A stretch of DNA of 64,000 bases from BOG-224 sp963783505 (GCA_963783505.1 CAWAOP010000041.1:325545-389544); one strand, 5' to 3'. Shown: positions 16,609-27,530, counted from the stretch's first letter. Made by a program: numbers and translations. Notes: generated from the letters alone by a model not told the origin.

Positions 16609-19600
16609 CTACCGTCCCGCCCGCGACGGCGTCTCTAAACGGACGTCCATCCCGTCATCCAGTCCGCTCGCCGAGACGCCGTAGAATTGCACGTTCGCCA
16701 GTGTTCCCGTGGGTCCGGTGATGTACCCGAGCAGCAGCCGTCCGCCCGCCTGCACGCTCACTCCGTTCAGCCACGCCGCGGCTACCACGCCTACCTGGCT
16801 GTCTTCCAGCAGCGACGGCGCTAAGCCCGGAGCGGCCGTGAACCGCAACGGCGACCGCTGGTCCCCCAGCCCGAATGTCACCGCTACCTGGCTCAGTTCC
16901 TGCGCCGCTTCCAGGTACACAGGCGCCCGTTCGGCTCCGTCTCCCGTGGCCTCCGCCGCGCCAAGCGCAAGCGAACCCGCCACCGGCGCGCCGTTCATTG
17001 GCTTTGCCGCGCCGCGCCGGACCGCGTCCAGTTCCGTCGCCCCCGCCGTTCCGCTCGACCCGCAGACCCCGCCTCGCGTCGTCCGCGTCGGGCGATTCGT
17101 ATCCAGATTGTTCACCCGGAACAACTCCAGGATCAAGTCGCGGATATCCAGAATCCCATCGCCCCCACGCGTCGTCCCCGCGTCCGCCGGATACAAATCC
17201 ATCGCGTCGAACCGGTCCGAGCAGTTCGTCGGCCGGAACCCCGGTATACTGTTCACCGCAAACAGCTCCTGGATCAGGTCCCGAATGTCCAGCACGCCAT
17301 CGCCGAAATTCGGCGATACATCCGTCGTGTAAGGGTAAACGTCTCCCTCCATGTACGTCGTCACTACGCTGATCGTGCCGTTGGGCCCGGGGCTGATGAT
17401 CACCGGGTTCACCCCGCCGCCGTTGGCCGCGTTCGCGCCCGTGATGGTCACCGTATAGCTTTGCCCGTTCGACGCTCCGGCGGGCACTGTCCCGTTGACC
17501 ACCCCGAGCTTGTGCGTGCCGCTCAACGCCGTGCTCAGTGAGCTCCATACCACTCCGATCGAGTTCGAAGTCCCGCCCGAGCTAACCAGCGGCCCGTCCG
17601 TGATCGAGCTGTCCCGTGTGAAGGTCAGCGCGCCCGTCAGCGCCGGAGCGCTCCCCACCGGCGTAATTTGCAGTCCGAACGTCACCGCGTCCGCCGTTAC
17701 ACCGCTGGCCAACGTGAGAGTCACCGGAATGCTGAACGCGTTGCCCGGAGCCGCGGACGTCGAGCTGGCCGTCACGCTGTTCGGCGAATTGACCACCGTC
17801 GAATCCGTCGCGCTGGCCGATGCCGACCCGCCCCCGCTCACGCTCGCCTGGTTCACCTGCGGCGACGTAGCATTCGCCGCCACGTTCACCGTCACCGTGA
17901 TTGCCGGATAGCTCGCGCCCGCCGCCAGCCCGTCGCTTCGGGTGCATGTGGTCCCGCCCGTCGCGCACGTCCACCCCGTCCCCGCCATCGAGACCAGCGT
18001 CATCCCGCTCGGCGGCGTTTCCGTCACGGTAACCGTTCCACTCGCCGCACTCGCCAGCGCCGCGTTGCTCACCGTCAGCGAGTAAGTCGCCCCGGTCTGC
18101 CCTTGGGTGAAGCTCCCCGTGTGCGTCTTGGCGATGCTCAACGCCGCCACCGGAACAATCGCCGTCGAATCGCTGGCGCTCGCCCCGGCCGATCCGCCCC
18201 CCGTCACCCCCACGCTATTCACCCGTGGGGTCGCGGCGTTCGTAGCTACGTTCACCGTCACGGTAATCGCCGGGTAGCTCGCCCCCGCCGCCAGTGCGTC
18301 GATCCGCGTGCATGTTGTACTGCCGCTCGCGCAGGTCCACCCCGTCCCGGCCATCGAGACCAGGGTCAGCCCGCCTGGCACGGTCTCTGTCACCGTGACT
18401 GTACCGCTCGTGGCCGCTGCTCCCGCCGCATTGCTCACCGTGACCGCATACGTCGCGCCCGCCTGGCCTTGCAGGAAGCTCCCCGTATGACTCTTGGCGA
18501 TGCTCAGAACCGCCGGCATTGGCTGGATGACCGTCGAATCCGTGGCGCTGGCCGTGGCCAACCCTCCGCCCGAAACCCCCACGCTGTTCACCAACGGCGA
18601 TGACGCTGCCGCCGCCACATTCACCGTCACCGTGATGGCCGGATAACTCGCCCCCGCCGCCAGCGCGTCACTGCGCGTGCAAGAGGTTCCCGAGCAGGCC
18701 CATCCGGTTCCCATCATCGAAACCACCGTCAGGCCGCTCGGCGCGGTCTCGGTAACCGTTACGGTCCCGCTCGTCGGCCCCGCGTTGGCCGTGTTGCTCA
18801 CCGTAACCGTGTAGGTCGCCCCGTTTTGCCCTTGGGTGAAACTGCCCGAGTGAGCCGAAGCGACGCTCAATGCCGGCGGATTCGCCGTAATCACGGTGGA
18901 ATCCGTGGCGCTGGCCGATGCCAACCCTCCGCCCGATACCGTCACGCTGTTCACCTGCGGCGAAGTTGCGGTTGCCGCCACGCTCACCGTGACCGTGATT
19001 GGAGGATAGCTCGCTCCGCCCGCCAGCGCATCGCTCCGCGTGCAAGAGCTTCCCTGGCAGGTCCATCCGGTTCCCGTCATGGAAATCAACGTCAGCCCGC
19101 TCGGCGGATTCTCGGTCAGCGTCACTTGGCCGGACGTAGCTTGGCCCGAAGGATCGTTGCTTACCGTCACCGTGTAGCTGCCGCTCTGCCCTTGCAAAAA
19201 GTTGCCTGTGTGCGTTTTCGCCACCTTCAGAACCGAAGAGTTGCGCGCGAAGTTCGCAGTAACGCTGTGTGCCGCGCCCATGGCGATGGATTGTGGGTTC
19301 GTCGTCCCGCTCAAGTCGCCGGTCCAGTTCACAAAGGCGTAGCCGGAAGCGGCCGCCGCCGTCAACTGCACCGAGGATCCACTGTTGTAGTACCCGTCCG
19401 TCGAGGAGGGACTGGCCGTGATCGATCCGCCGCCCGCCGGGCTGACGCTCGTCACCAGCGGGAATTGCGTCTGGAAAGCCGCCAGGAAGGTCGCCGATGT
19501 CGCGGGCGCGGTAATCGTGTGGCTCGCCGCGCCGCTATCGTTCCATCCCGTGAACATCATCCGCGCCAGCCGGCTCCCTTGCGGCGACGTCACGGCGATG

Positions 19601-22600
19601 GCGTGGCTGCTGCCCGCGGTCCAGAGGAACGTCTGGGGCGTTGTGTAGGCGGTCCCGTCCACGGTCACCGAAAGCCCAGAGGGACTCGTGTTGATCGTCG
19701 TCGTGGGCATCGCGCTGAAAGAAGCCGTGATGCTCAGCGGGCCGCTCAGAGTCACGGAGGCTGGATTCGCCGCCCCGGTGAGGCCCCCCGACCATGCGCC
19801 GAACACGTATCCCGGATACGGCGTGGCGACCGCCTGCACCACCGAGCCCGAATCGTAGTAGCCGTCCGAAGAGGTGGGCACAAGGAGCACACTCCCGGCC
19901 GCGGCTGGCGTTACCGTCGGCGTCAGCAAATACTGCGTGTCGAATTGCGCCGTGTAGGCCACCGTGCTGGAAGGCGTCGTGATGGTGTGGGTCTGGCTGC
20001 CGCCGTCGCTCCAGGTCATGAACAGGTTGCGCGTTCCTGTAGCCGCCTGCGGAGATGGCGCGCCGATGGTATGCGTCGTGCCGGCTTGCCAGCGGAACGT
20101 CTGCGGGCCGGTCAGCGCAGCCCCATCGACCGTAACGGTTAATCCCGGCGGATTAGAGGTCACCGTCACCTGCGTTCCCGTTGGCGCCAAACCTGTATCC
20201 GTCACGACCAGCACCGCGTCCGCGCGGCCATAAGCCAACTGCGAGCCATCGGGCGAATAGGCAATCGACAGCACGCCCCCGTTCTGGGAGTAGGTTTCCT
20301 GATTGTACTGGATGAGCTGGCTCCAGCTTGAGGTGTCCCAGATGTCGACCGTGCCATCGGGGTTGACCGAGGCCAGACGAGTCCCATTCGGCGACCAGGC
20401 GACGGACGTGTTGTTCTGCGTGTGAGCGCCCAGAGTCTGCACCGGGGACGCGCTTCCCTCATTGAAAAGCAGCACGTCTCCGTTCCACCCGGCCGCTAGA
20501 GAAGCTCCGCTTGGTGAGTACTGAATACGAAGGGAGCCTTCGCCGGACGCGAGGTAGCTATGCACAATCTTGCCAGTGCTCACATCCCACTCCCGCGCGA
20601 TGCCGTCGTCTCCGCCTGCGACAACCTCCGTGCCGTCTGGGCTGAATTGCACTGATCGCAAACTAGCAGAAGCTCCGGTAAGCGTGCGGACCAAGGTCCA
20701 GGCCTGGGTGGACCAGAGCTTAACAACCTGCTCCGGAGAAGTACTCGCGCTGGCGAGCAAAGTACCGTCCGGAGAGAAGGCAATCGCCGTCACGGGTTGG
20801 CTGTGGCCCGTCAAGGTTCCGACAACACCGTGGTTCGCGGAGTTCCAGACCGCGACCGTATTATCAAGACCAGCAGCCAACTTTGTACCATCGGGAGAAA
20901 ATGCGAGCCCCGAGATAACGTTGCTAATCGTCACGGGCACCTGAGCCACGACTTTGGCTGCGACCGTATCCCAAATCGAGATCAAGGAGTCATTTCCAGC
21001 CGTTGCGATCAGGCCCCCTGAAGGAGAATAAGCAACACTAGCGAGGTTTCCTATATTTCCGGTGACATAGGGAGACGGTGTCACCTGCGGCAAGGCAAAC
21101 ATCGACAGATGGTTGCCTCCGACGATCAACCAATTATTGTCAGGAGTAAAATTGATTCCCCATGTGTGATCGTTCGCTTTTTGAATGGTTGCCACCGCCG
21201 AACCGTCGTCTACCCGCCAAATGATCGCGTTTGGTCCCCCGCACCAGCCACCACCGCAATCGCCTCCTCCAAAACCGAAGAACTGGCCATCCCGTGAAAT
21301 CGCCGCGTTGTGGAAGTATGAAGCAGAGCTTGGAAACTGCATATCCTGCAAGGTCAGAAAATCGGAGATCCGCCAGACTTTGACTTCCCCACCGGCCGCG
21401 CCCATCAACACGTTGCTATCGCCCGCCCACATAAGTTCGTTCACGCCGGCATAGCTGTAGTTCTGGAGGAAGCCGGTAAATGACCTAACGTACGAGCCAT
21501 CGGAAGCACGATACAACTTGACTTCATTGCCTGAGGCTATAACAGCCAGCCAGTTGCCGTCCGGCGACAACGAAACGACTTGCGGTCCACACGCCGTCGC
21601 ACCCGCCGTGATCTGGCTTCCGTCGGACACATGCCCAATCACCGTGTTGCTGCATCCATTCGCGAACGCCACTTCCTGACCGTCTGCAGACATACTCACA
21701 GATAAAGCACTGCCGTTGCTAAAGCTCCTCACAAGAGAACCGTCCGATCCGAGGTAAACCCCAACACCGGCGTTCGTAATGTAGGCTACATACTTTCCGT
21801 CTGGGGTAACTGCAAAGTCCGGCGTAGGCTGTCGGTAGTCCCCCATCTTGATGTTGGATGCGAACGTCCTCAGCAGCCGCATGTCCGACGCACGCCACTC
21901 CAGAATTTCACCAGTACCGCATACGTCTGCGGTCCAGAGCATGCCATCCGAGGTGGCGACAACGGTTTTCGCCTCACATTCACCGCCCCCCATCCACAGA
22001 ATCGGCGGCATTCCCGCTGGCAACACAATTACCGACGCCGTTGCGGTGTTGTTCGCCGGATTTGGGTCCGCCGTTCCGGCGTTTACCGATGCCGTCACGG
22101 GCACCGTGGCTGCCGCATTCGGCGTCACGTTGATCGTAACCGTCACGACGTTTCCCGCCAGCATCGTCCCCAGCGCGCACGAAATCTGCACCGTCCCCGT
22201 GCAACTCCCACCCGTCGATGTCGCCGAGACGAACGTCAGCGCGCCCGGAAGGTTCACGATCATCGTGAGACTGCCCGAGGTTCCGGGGCCCAGATTCGTC
22301 GCGGTAGCCGTATAGGTCAGCGATTTTCCGGCGTTCACCTGCGCCGCCGAGGCCGTCATCGCTACAGCGATATCCGCCATGGTCGTTCCGGCGAACTGCG
22401 CCTTCACGGTGTGCGCTTGGCTCATGGTGAGGGATACCGAAGCGGACGTCCCGCTCGCGTCGCTTGACCAGGAACCGAACACGTATCCCGTCGCGGGGGC
22501 TTCGGTCAGCGTCACCTGGGCGCCGGCCGCATAGTAGCCGTCCGCCGACGAAGGCGAAGCGCTCACTGTGCCTCCTCCGGTAGGCGCTACCACCGAGGTC

Positions 22601-25600
22601 AGCAGGTACTGCGTTTGAAAAACCGCGTCGTAAACCCGCGAATCCACCGGCGTCACCGTGTGCGCGAGCGCGCCGCCATCGCTCCAGCCTTGGAAAACGT
22701 ATCGTGTTCCGCTCGCTCCCTGCGGCGAAGCGGTTCCGATGGAGTGGCTCGATCCAGGCGTCCACGTGAAGGTGTGCGGCGCCGTATAGGCGGTCCCGTC
22801 CACCGTAATCGCAAGGCCGGCCGGGATGGTATTAACGGTCACCGCCGCCGGGAGCGCCGTCGATCCCGTGCTCGCCACGCCGATGGTGGCGTCTCCCCGC
22901 CCGTAGACGAATCGCGTATCGTCCGGCGAGTAGGCCACGCCGGCTACGCCCGTCCCCCCGGCGAACGTCTCCTGGTTGTAAGTAGTCGCGACGGTCCAGT
23001 TCGCCGTGTTCCACAGCTTGAGAGTTCCGTCCGGGTTCCCCGTCAGCAGCCGCTGCCCGTCCGGCGAGTAGGCCACCGAGGTCCCGGGCTTCGTGTGCGC
23101 CAGAACCATCGTCGCCGGCGCGGTCTGCGCGCCCTGAAACACCAGGATGTCCTGCTGCCATCCGGCCGCCAGCGTGTTCCCGTCCGGCGAAAAGGCCAGC
23201 GACATGGCTCCGCTAGAAGGCGCCAGGTAGGTTTGCAGCATGGCCCCGGTCGCCACGTTCCAGACGCGCACGATCCCGCCGTCGCTGGCCCCCGCCAGCG
23301 TCTGCCCGCCCGGCGAGAACTGCACGGCGGTCACGTTGCCGCCGGTTTGCGTGAAGGTCGCGGTGTTCGGCCACGTCCCGCCCAGCGTCCAGAGCTTCAC
23401 CACCTGTTCGGGAGCCGCGCTACCGCTCGCGATCAACGACCCGTCCGGCGAAAAAGCCACCGCCTGGACCGCCTGCGCGTGGCCCGTCAGCGTGGCGAGC
23501 GGCGTCCGGTCCGAAGTGCGCCAGACGCGAATCGTATGGTCCGAGCTGGCCGTCGCCAGCATATCGCCATCCGGAGAGTAGGCGATCGCGTTCACCGGCC
23601 CGGTGTGGCCGGTAAGCGATGCGAGCAGCGTTCCGTCCGCCGCGTTCCGCAGCTTCACTGTGTTATCCGCGCTCGCCGAGGCCACCGTATCGCCCTTGGG
23701 GGAATAGGCCACGGCGGTGATCGCGCCCGTGTGCGTCTGCACGCCCGGCAGCGGTGCCTGAGTGGCCACCAGCCATAGGCGCACATCCGCATTCGTGCCC
23801 GCCGCCAGCCATTGGCTGTCCGGAGTGAAACTCACGGAAGCCGTATTGCCTGCCATTCGCGCCAGCGACGAAGAACTCGCCAGGCTGTAAATGCGCGCGG
23901 CGTAAGCGTCCCCCTGCGCGATCATCGATCCATCCGGAGAAAACGCCAGCGCGCTCGCCGATACCGTGTTGCCGGATTCGTACACCGTGATCGATGTCAC
24001 AACCACCAGGTCGCTCAGCCGCAGAACGTTGATCTTTCCATCAGAACTGGACGAGGCCAGCATGGACCCGTCCGCCGAAAAAGCCAGCGCCGTCACTCCC
24101 GCCGTATTGTGCGTAAGCGTTCGGATGAGCGAGCCGTCCGAGACGCGATAGAGGTTGATGGCTCCGACGGCAGTGTTGCCAAGAGTGGCGGCCACGTACT
24201 GCCCGTCCGCCGATACCGCAATAGCGCCCACGCCGCCATAGCACTGCAAAATGCCGAAGTCCGGATCGGGAGCGCATACGGAGGCGACGTAGGTGCGCTC
24301 GGCGCCCTGCCCATTGGCGAACACCAGCGAATCGGATAGGTCGCTTCTCCTCGCAAACGCGTAGGTTTGCCCGTTCGCCGAAATGGCCGGAGAATACGCC
24401 CCCCAATCGCCCGGCGTAAACGTCCGAATCACCGACCCGTCGGCAAGGTTCACGGCCTGGACCCCCGCCGAGTCGATCGCCAGCCCCTGCTGCCCGTTGG
24501 ACGCGAACGCCCCGCCCGTCGCGCTCAGAGACGAGGTCCGCAGCATCCCCATGTTCGCCGCCGCCCACTGCTTGATGGTCCCGTCCCCGCCCAGGCTCCA
24601 AACCGTCCCATCCGGAGACGTCCCCACCGCCTTCACCCCGCCCGTATGCCCGCCCCCGAGCCAGACGAGGCTCGGAAGGCCAGGTACGGCCGCAGTGATA
24701 GTAAACGCGCTCGCCAGCGTCGCCACCTCCGACCCCGTCGTCATCGTCACCGTCTGCGACCCGAGCGCCGCCGAGATTCCAATAACGAGGGTCACCGTCG
24801 CCGACGTAGGGCTGTTCACGGTCACGCCGTTCACCGTGATTCCCGCCCCGAAACTGGCGGCAGTGGTCCCCTGAACGAAGTGCGTCCATTGCCCGGTAAC
24901 CACCACGTTCGCCAGTACTCTCCCTTGCTGGCCGCCGCTGGGAGACACCGACGTGACCGCGGGGCTCCCCGGCGTCGTCGAATACGTCAGATCGTCCATC
25001 GCGAACGACTGCCCCGCCGCCGCCCCAGTGATCGTGATGCTGCCGATCGGCGTGTTCGACTGAACCTGGATCAGTTCGTTGGGCGAGCTTCCCGAAACGC
25101 CGCTCAGCGCGAGGTTGTTGGAAAACTTCGAAGACGCCACGGAGAGTTGGTTGCCACTGGCCCCGAAAGCGCGCAGGGTCACCGGAACCATATAGGTAAA
25201 GTACGCTCCTACCGTGTATACCGGCGGCGAAAACACGATCGTGACGGGACCGTTTCCGTCCACCGCCACGTTCGGGCTGGAGTGCGGCGGAAACTCATAC
25301 TCATTCAGCGAAATGCCGGCCATGTAGACTACGGCGTTCGTGAATTGAAGCCCGCTCACAAGACTGCCGACGTTGTCGCCGTCCTGAAAACCGTCGAAGT
25401 TCACCACCGAGCCGGCCGGCGGATTCGGGATCTGACTCGACGGCCGCCTGGGAGGGTTGGCTGCAATCGGCGGAGTCAGTCTTCCTGGAAAAACGTTGGC
25501 GCCCGGCGCGCTGGAGGGAGAAATCTCCGTCACCACTCGCCGAAGCTGCCCCAACAACGCCGCCGAAACCTGCAACCGCGCCGACGACGAGCCCAGATCG

Positions 25601-25854
25601 CTCGCCGCCACACGACCCGTAAAGGCACTTCTGCCACCCGACCGGGCTTCCGTCAGAGGAATCGCTCGCGAACCGCCAACCCCGGAGCGCAGCAGCGCCA
25701 CCGAACCGGGTATGATCCGGGCATCGTCACTCACGCAGGTGACGATCCCGTCTCCGCCGCCCTCCCGCGCGACCGAGCAATTGAGAGGACCAGACGCCGC
25801 CGCAGCGCAACCAGTGCTTGCAGCCACGAGTACCAACACGCCAATACTTCGCAT
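16609..25854 (-). CDS. giant secreted WD40/DUF11/dockerin-like protein
   Basis: The 3081-residue product starts with a signal peptide. Approximate order of parts: 300-390 IPT/TIG-like; 390-1005 first WD40 propeller region, with many SPDG turns; 1005-1155 divergent InlB-like B-repeats; 1157-1280 a DUF11 domain; 1282-1895 second WD40 propeller region, also opening with a WMGGG-type strand; 1895-2200 further B-repeats; 2205-2690 four tandem DUF11 domains; 2690-2840 a cohesin-like domain; 2840-2920 two dockerin-like motifs, each ending GDGxLDIRDLI-ELF. No catalytic domain is seen. I infer an extracellular scaffold or surface protein. It is the last of three co-oriented genes for exported proteins. 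Confidence 0.9.
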   Translation of the reverse strand: MRSIGVLVLVAASTGCAAAASGPLNCSVAREGGGDGIVTCVSDDARIIPGSVALLRSGVGGSRAIPLTEARSGGRSAFTGRVAASDLGSSSARLQVSAALLGQLRRVVTEISPSSAPGANVFPGRLTPPIAANPPRRPSSQIPNPPAGSVVNFDGFQDGDNVGSLVSGLQFTNAVVYMAGISLNEYEFPPHSSPNVAVDGNGPVTIVFSPPVYTVGAYFTYMVPVTLRAFGASGNQLSVASSKFSNNLALSGVSGSSPNELIQVQSNTPIGSITITGAAAGQSFAMDDLTYSTTPGSPAVTSVSPSGGQQGRVLANVVVTGQWTHFVQGTTAASFGAGITVNGVTVNSPTSATVTLVIGISAALGSQTVTMTTGSEVATLASAFTITAAVPGLPSLVWLGGGHTGGVKAVGTSPDGTVWSLGGDGTIKQWAAANMGMLRTSSLSATGGAFASNGQQGLAIDSAGVQAVNLADGSVIRTFTPGDWGAYSPAISANGQTYAFARRSDLSDSLVFANGQGAERTYVASVCAPDPDFGILQCYGGVGAIAVSADGQYVAATLGNTAVGAINLYRVSDGSLIRTLTHNTAGVTALAFSADGSMLASSSSDGKINVLRLSDLVVVTSITVYESGNTVSASALAFSPDGSMIAQGDAYAARIYSLASSSSLARMAGNTASVSFTPDSQWLAAGTNADVRLWLVATQAPLPGVQTHTGAITAVAYSPKGDTVASASADNTVKLRNAADGTLLASLTGHTGPVNAIAYSPDGDMLATASSDHTIRVWRTSDRTPLATLTGHAQAVQAVAFSPDGSLIASGSAAPEQVVKLWTLGGTWPNTATFTQTGGNVTAVQFSPGGQTLAGASDGGIVRVWNVATGAMLQTYLAPSSGAMSLAFSPDGNTLAAGWQQDILVFQGAQTAPATMVLAHTKPGTSVAYSPDGQRLLTGNPDGTLKLWNTANWTVATTYNQETFAGGTGVAGVAYSPDDTRFVYGRGDATIGVASTGSTALPAAVTVNTIPAGLAITVDGTAYTAPHTFTWTPGSSHSIGTASPQGASGTRYVFQGWSDGGALAHTVTPVDSRVYDAVFQTQYLLTSVVAPTGGGTVSASPSSADGYYAAGAQVTLTEAPATGYVFGSWSSDASGTSASVSLTMSQAHTVKAQFAGTTMADIAVAMTASAAQVNAGKSLTYTATATNLGPGTSGSLTMIVNLPGALTFVSATSTGGSCTGTVQISCALGTMLAGNVVTVTINVTPNAAATVPVTASVNAGTADPNPANNTATASVIVLPAGMPPILWMGGGECEAKTVVATSDGMLWTADVCGTGEILEWRASDMRLLRTFASNIKMGDYRQPTPDFAVTPDGKYVAYITNAGVGVYLGSDGSLVRSFSNGSALSVSMSADGQEVAFANGCSNTVIGHVSDGSQITAGATACGPQVVSLSPDGNWLAVIASGNEVKLYRASDGSYVRSFTGFLQNYSYAGVNELMWAGDSNVLMGAAGGEVKVWRISDFLTLQDMQFPSSASYFHNAAISRDGQFFGFGGGDCGGGWCGGPNAIIWRVDDGSAVATIQKANDHTWGINFTPDNNWLIVGGNHLSMFALPQVTPSPYVTGNIGNLASVAYSPSGGLIATAGNDSLISIWDTVAAKVVAQVPVTISNVISGLAFSPDGTKLAAGLDNTVAVWNSANHGVVGTLTGHSQPVTAIAFSPDGTLLASASTSPEQVVKLWSTQAWTLVRTLTGASASLRSVQFSPDGTEVVAGGDDGIAREWDVSTGKIVHSYLASGEGSLRIQYSPSGASLAAGWNGDVLLFNEGSASPVQTLGAHTQNNTSVAWSPNGTRLASVNPDGTVDIWDTSSWSQLIQYNQETYSQNGGVLSIAYSPDGSQLAYGRADAVLVVTDTGLAPTGTQVTVTSNPPGLTVTVDGAALTGPQTFRWQAGTTHTIGAPSPQAATGTRNLFMTWSDGGSQTHTITTPSSTVAYTAQFDTQYLLTPTVTPAAAGSVLLVPTSSDGYYDSGSVVQAVATPYPGYVFGAWSGGLTGAANPASVTLSGPLSITASFSAMPTTTINTSPSGLSVTVDGTAYTTPQTFLWTAGSSHAIAVTSPQGSRLARMMFTGWNDSGAASHTITAPATSATFLAAFQTQFPLVTSVSPAGGGSITASPSSTDGYYNSGSSVQLTAAAASGYAFVNWTGDLSGTTNPQSIAMGAAHSVTANFARNSSVLKVAKTHTGNFLQGQSGSYTVTVSNDPSGQATSGQVTLTENPPSGLTLISMTGTGWTCQGSSCTRSDALAGGASYPPITVTVSVAATATSPQVNSVTVSGGGLASASATDSTVITANPPALSVASAHSGSFTQGQNGATYTVTVSNTANAGPTSGTVTVTETAPSGLTVVSMMGTGWACSGTSCTRSDALAAGASYPAITVTVNVAAAASSPLVNSVGVSGGGLATASATDSTVIQPMPAVLSIAKSHTGSFLQGQAGATYAVTVSNAAGAAATSGTVTVTETVPGGLTLVSMAGTGWTCASGSTTCTRIDALAAGASYPAITVTVNVATNAATPRVNSVGVTGGGSAGASASDSTAIVPVAALSIAKTHTGSFTQGQTGATYSLTVSNAALASAASGTVTVTETPPSGMTLVSMAGTGWTCATGGTTCTRSDGLAAGASYPAITVTVNVAANATSPQVNQASVSGGGSASASATDSTVVNSPNSVTASSTSAAPGNAFSIPVTLTLASGVTADAVTFGLQITPVGSAPALTGALTFTRDSSITDGPLVSSGGTSNSIGVVWSSLSTALSGTHKLGVVNGTVPAGASNGQSYTVTITGANAANGGGVNPVIISPGPNGTISVVTTYMEGDVYPYTTDVSPNFGDGVLDIRDLIQELFAVNSIPGFRPTNCSDRFDAMDLYPADAGTTRGGDGILDIRDLILELFRVNNLDTNRPTRTTRGGVCGSSGTAGATELDAVRRGAAKPMNGAPVAGSLALGAAEATGDGAERAPVYLEAAQELSQVAVTFGLGDQRSPLRFTAAPGLAPSLLEDSQVGVVAAAWLNGVSVQAGGRLLLGYITGPTGTLANVQFYGVSASGLDDGMDVRLETPSRAGR
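17790..19240 (-). repeat. four tandem DUF11-encoding repeats
   Basis: Equivalent points, such as the strand encoding LSIAK(T/S)HTGSF, occur near 18130, 18492, 18857 and 19219, a period of about 363 bases (121 codons). Each unit also encodes a MTGTGW-C-CTRSDALAAG-type motif. The copies are similar but not identical, consistent with older duplication under selection. Confidence 0.85.
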
Positions 25855-25877
25855 GTGCGACCGCCTTTCACCGCGGA

Positions 25878-27530
25878 CTACCGGAGGACCGACAACGAAA
25901 GCTGCGCCGACGGAACCCCGCTCAAGTCTAGCGGCGTGTTATTCGGCCCTATCGTGGCGCTCTTGATGGTAAACACGGTCTGTATCGCCACCGTATTGCA
26001 GTTCGGGTCCCGCCCCGCCACGGACCCATACGTACTGCTCGTCTGCCCCTGCGAAATCACGACCGTGCTGTCGCTTGAAAACAGCGGCCCGCCCGCATGA
26101 CATCCGCTATTGACATCGCGGTGGATCGTCACAGTAATGTCCGCCATCGGCGAAATCGGATTCAGATTCGAGTCCACAGCCTCCACGTAGTACGGCCCCG
26201 GTGCCGTCGTCAGTGTTTGAGAGCCGAAAGGATTCAAATGGACGGCTGGCTTAAGCTCGCCAAACGTCGCTGTGCAATCCATATCCTCGGTAAGGGTAAC
26301 CTGAGCTGTGAGGGTTGTCCCTGCGGAGGCGCAGTCTCCACTCCAGCCGGTGAATCCCGCCTGCGTCGCAGTCAGAGTCACTTGCGCGCCCTGCACGAAG
26401 AGCGCCGAGCAAGTACCAGAATCGCAGTTGATCCCCGTTCCGGGGCTCGACGTTACAGCGCCGCTCCCCGATCCCTGAATATTCACGCTCAAGGCCGGCG
26501 CATAGAACTGGAGAAAAGCGGCCACCTGCTGAACAATCACCGGGCCAAGCTCGGCAAACTGCTCCTGGGCAATCGTTGTATCGATTGATGCGAAATTGCC
26601 GCATGCGCTCGCTCCAAGGGGTTTCGCACAGGCCCAAAACAATGCCCCTTTACGCGCGATCTTTCGCACCATGAAACCATTAACGCTCTTGCATGTCCCG
26701 GCCCAGTAACTCGCAGTGATGCAATTTCCATAAAGGTACTGATCATCATCAGTTACCAAAGCCGGCCCCGGCAATCCGGTCGCAAAAATGGTATGGTCTG
26801 AATAGTAATTGCTACTGACATAGGTCTGCAGGGAAGAAAAGAACTGGCCGGGGTTGGAAAACGTGCTGGTGTCGATCGCAAAAATGCCGACCGGCGGCAT
26901 ACTAGGCGTGCCGCCGTTGTTATCCCGTTCGAATGGGTCGCAGTATCCAAGAGGAATTGAGATGGCTTTGTCCAGCGGGCAGGCATGCATGTCGTTTCTA
27001 GTGTGGGGCGGGGATCCGAGATCTTCCAGCAGGTGTATCACATAGCCAAGTTGCTTTATCGACGTCTGTGTAGGTGCCCCGGCATCATCGACCGCTTGAT
27101 CCTGGCTCCAGCGATAGGTGTTCGTTATAGGACCCGAGGAAACGGAACAACCGGGGTCGAACCCAGTAAACGGAGCGCTGCAAGTGACCGCGCAGAATGG
27201 GTTATCCTCTAACCCCCACTGGCTCGACGTACAACTTCCGGCGAAAAGAAGCGCTAGGGGGAAAAAGTTATAGTTTAGAGCCGGATTGAAATGAAAGTAA
27301 TAACGTCCGATCAAGCTAGAGGAAAACCCAGGAAGCTGTTCGTCATCTTCCTGGACCGCCCCTATTCTAAGTAGCTGTTGGAGGCTCGATAGGACGGGTC
27401 TATCTGGGGCGATTTGCTGAAGGTAAGCAACGGCAACGTTGCCAATGTTCTGATGCGTCAGCACCTCATGCGCGTTTTGGGTAGCTGCGCCCACGAGGGA
27501 TAGGCATAATAAACGCTGTACAAGTCTCAC
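25878..27530 (-). CDS. secreted zinc phospholipase C/S1-P1 nuclease-like protein with B-repeat
   Basis: The 550-residue product starts with GTG behind GGAGG. A short signal peptide ends near residue 17. Residues 20-345 look like the zinc-dependent phospholipase C/P1-nuclease fold: HEVLTHQNIGN at the mature N terminus, and GYVIHLLEDLGSPPHTRND, which matches the family pattern of His/Asp ligands around a D-x-x-x-P-H turn. Residues 348-425 form one InlB-like B-repeat (TQAGFTGWSGDC), followed by an Ig-like C-terminal domain. Phospholipase or nuclease activity is inferred from the fold. The next gene starts 23 bases downstream. Confidence 0.7.
   Translation of the reverse strand: MRLVQRLLCLSLVGAATQNAHEVLTHQNIGNVAVAYLQQIAPDRPVLSSLQQLLRIGAVQEDDEQLPGFSSSLIGRYYFHFNPALNYNFFPLALLFAGSCTSSQWGLEDNPFCAVTCSAPFTGFDPGCSVSSGPITNTYRWSQDQAVDDAGAPTQTSIKQLGYVIHLLEDLGSPPHTRNDMHACPLDKAISIPLGYCDPFERDNNGGTPSMPPVGIFAIDTSTFSNPGQFFSSLQTYVSSNYYSDHTIFATGLPGPALVTDDDQYLYGNCITASYWAGTCKSVNGFMVRKIARKGALFWACAKPLGASACGNFASIDTTIAQEQFAELGPVIVQQVAAFLQFYAPALSVNIQGSGSGAVTSSPGTGINCDSGTCSALFVQGAQVTLTATQAGFTGWSGDCASAGTTLTAQVTLTEDMDCTATFGELKPAVHLNPFGSQTLTTAPGPYYVEAVDSNLNPISPMADITVTIHRDVNSGCHAGGPLFSSDSTVVISQGQTSSTYGSVAGRDPNCNTVAIQTVFTIKSATIGPNNTPLDLSGVPSAQLSLSVLR

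Noticed and set aside
17790..19240. Regular 363-base periodicity as a CRISPR or satellite array
   Set aside because: The units are in frame, encode DUF11 domains and have diverged like protein repeats.
18826..20142. A 438-codon Arg-rich plus-strand frame
   Set aside because: Shadow of the giant secreted protein.
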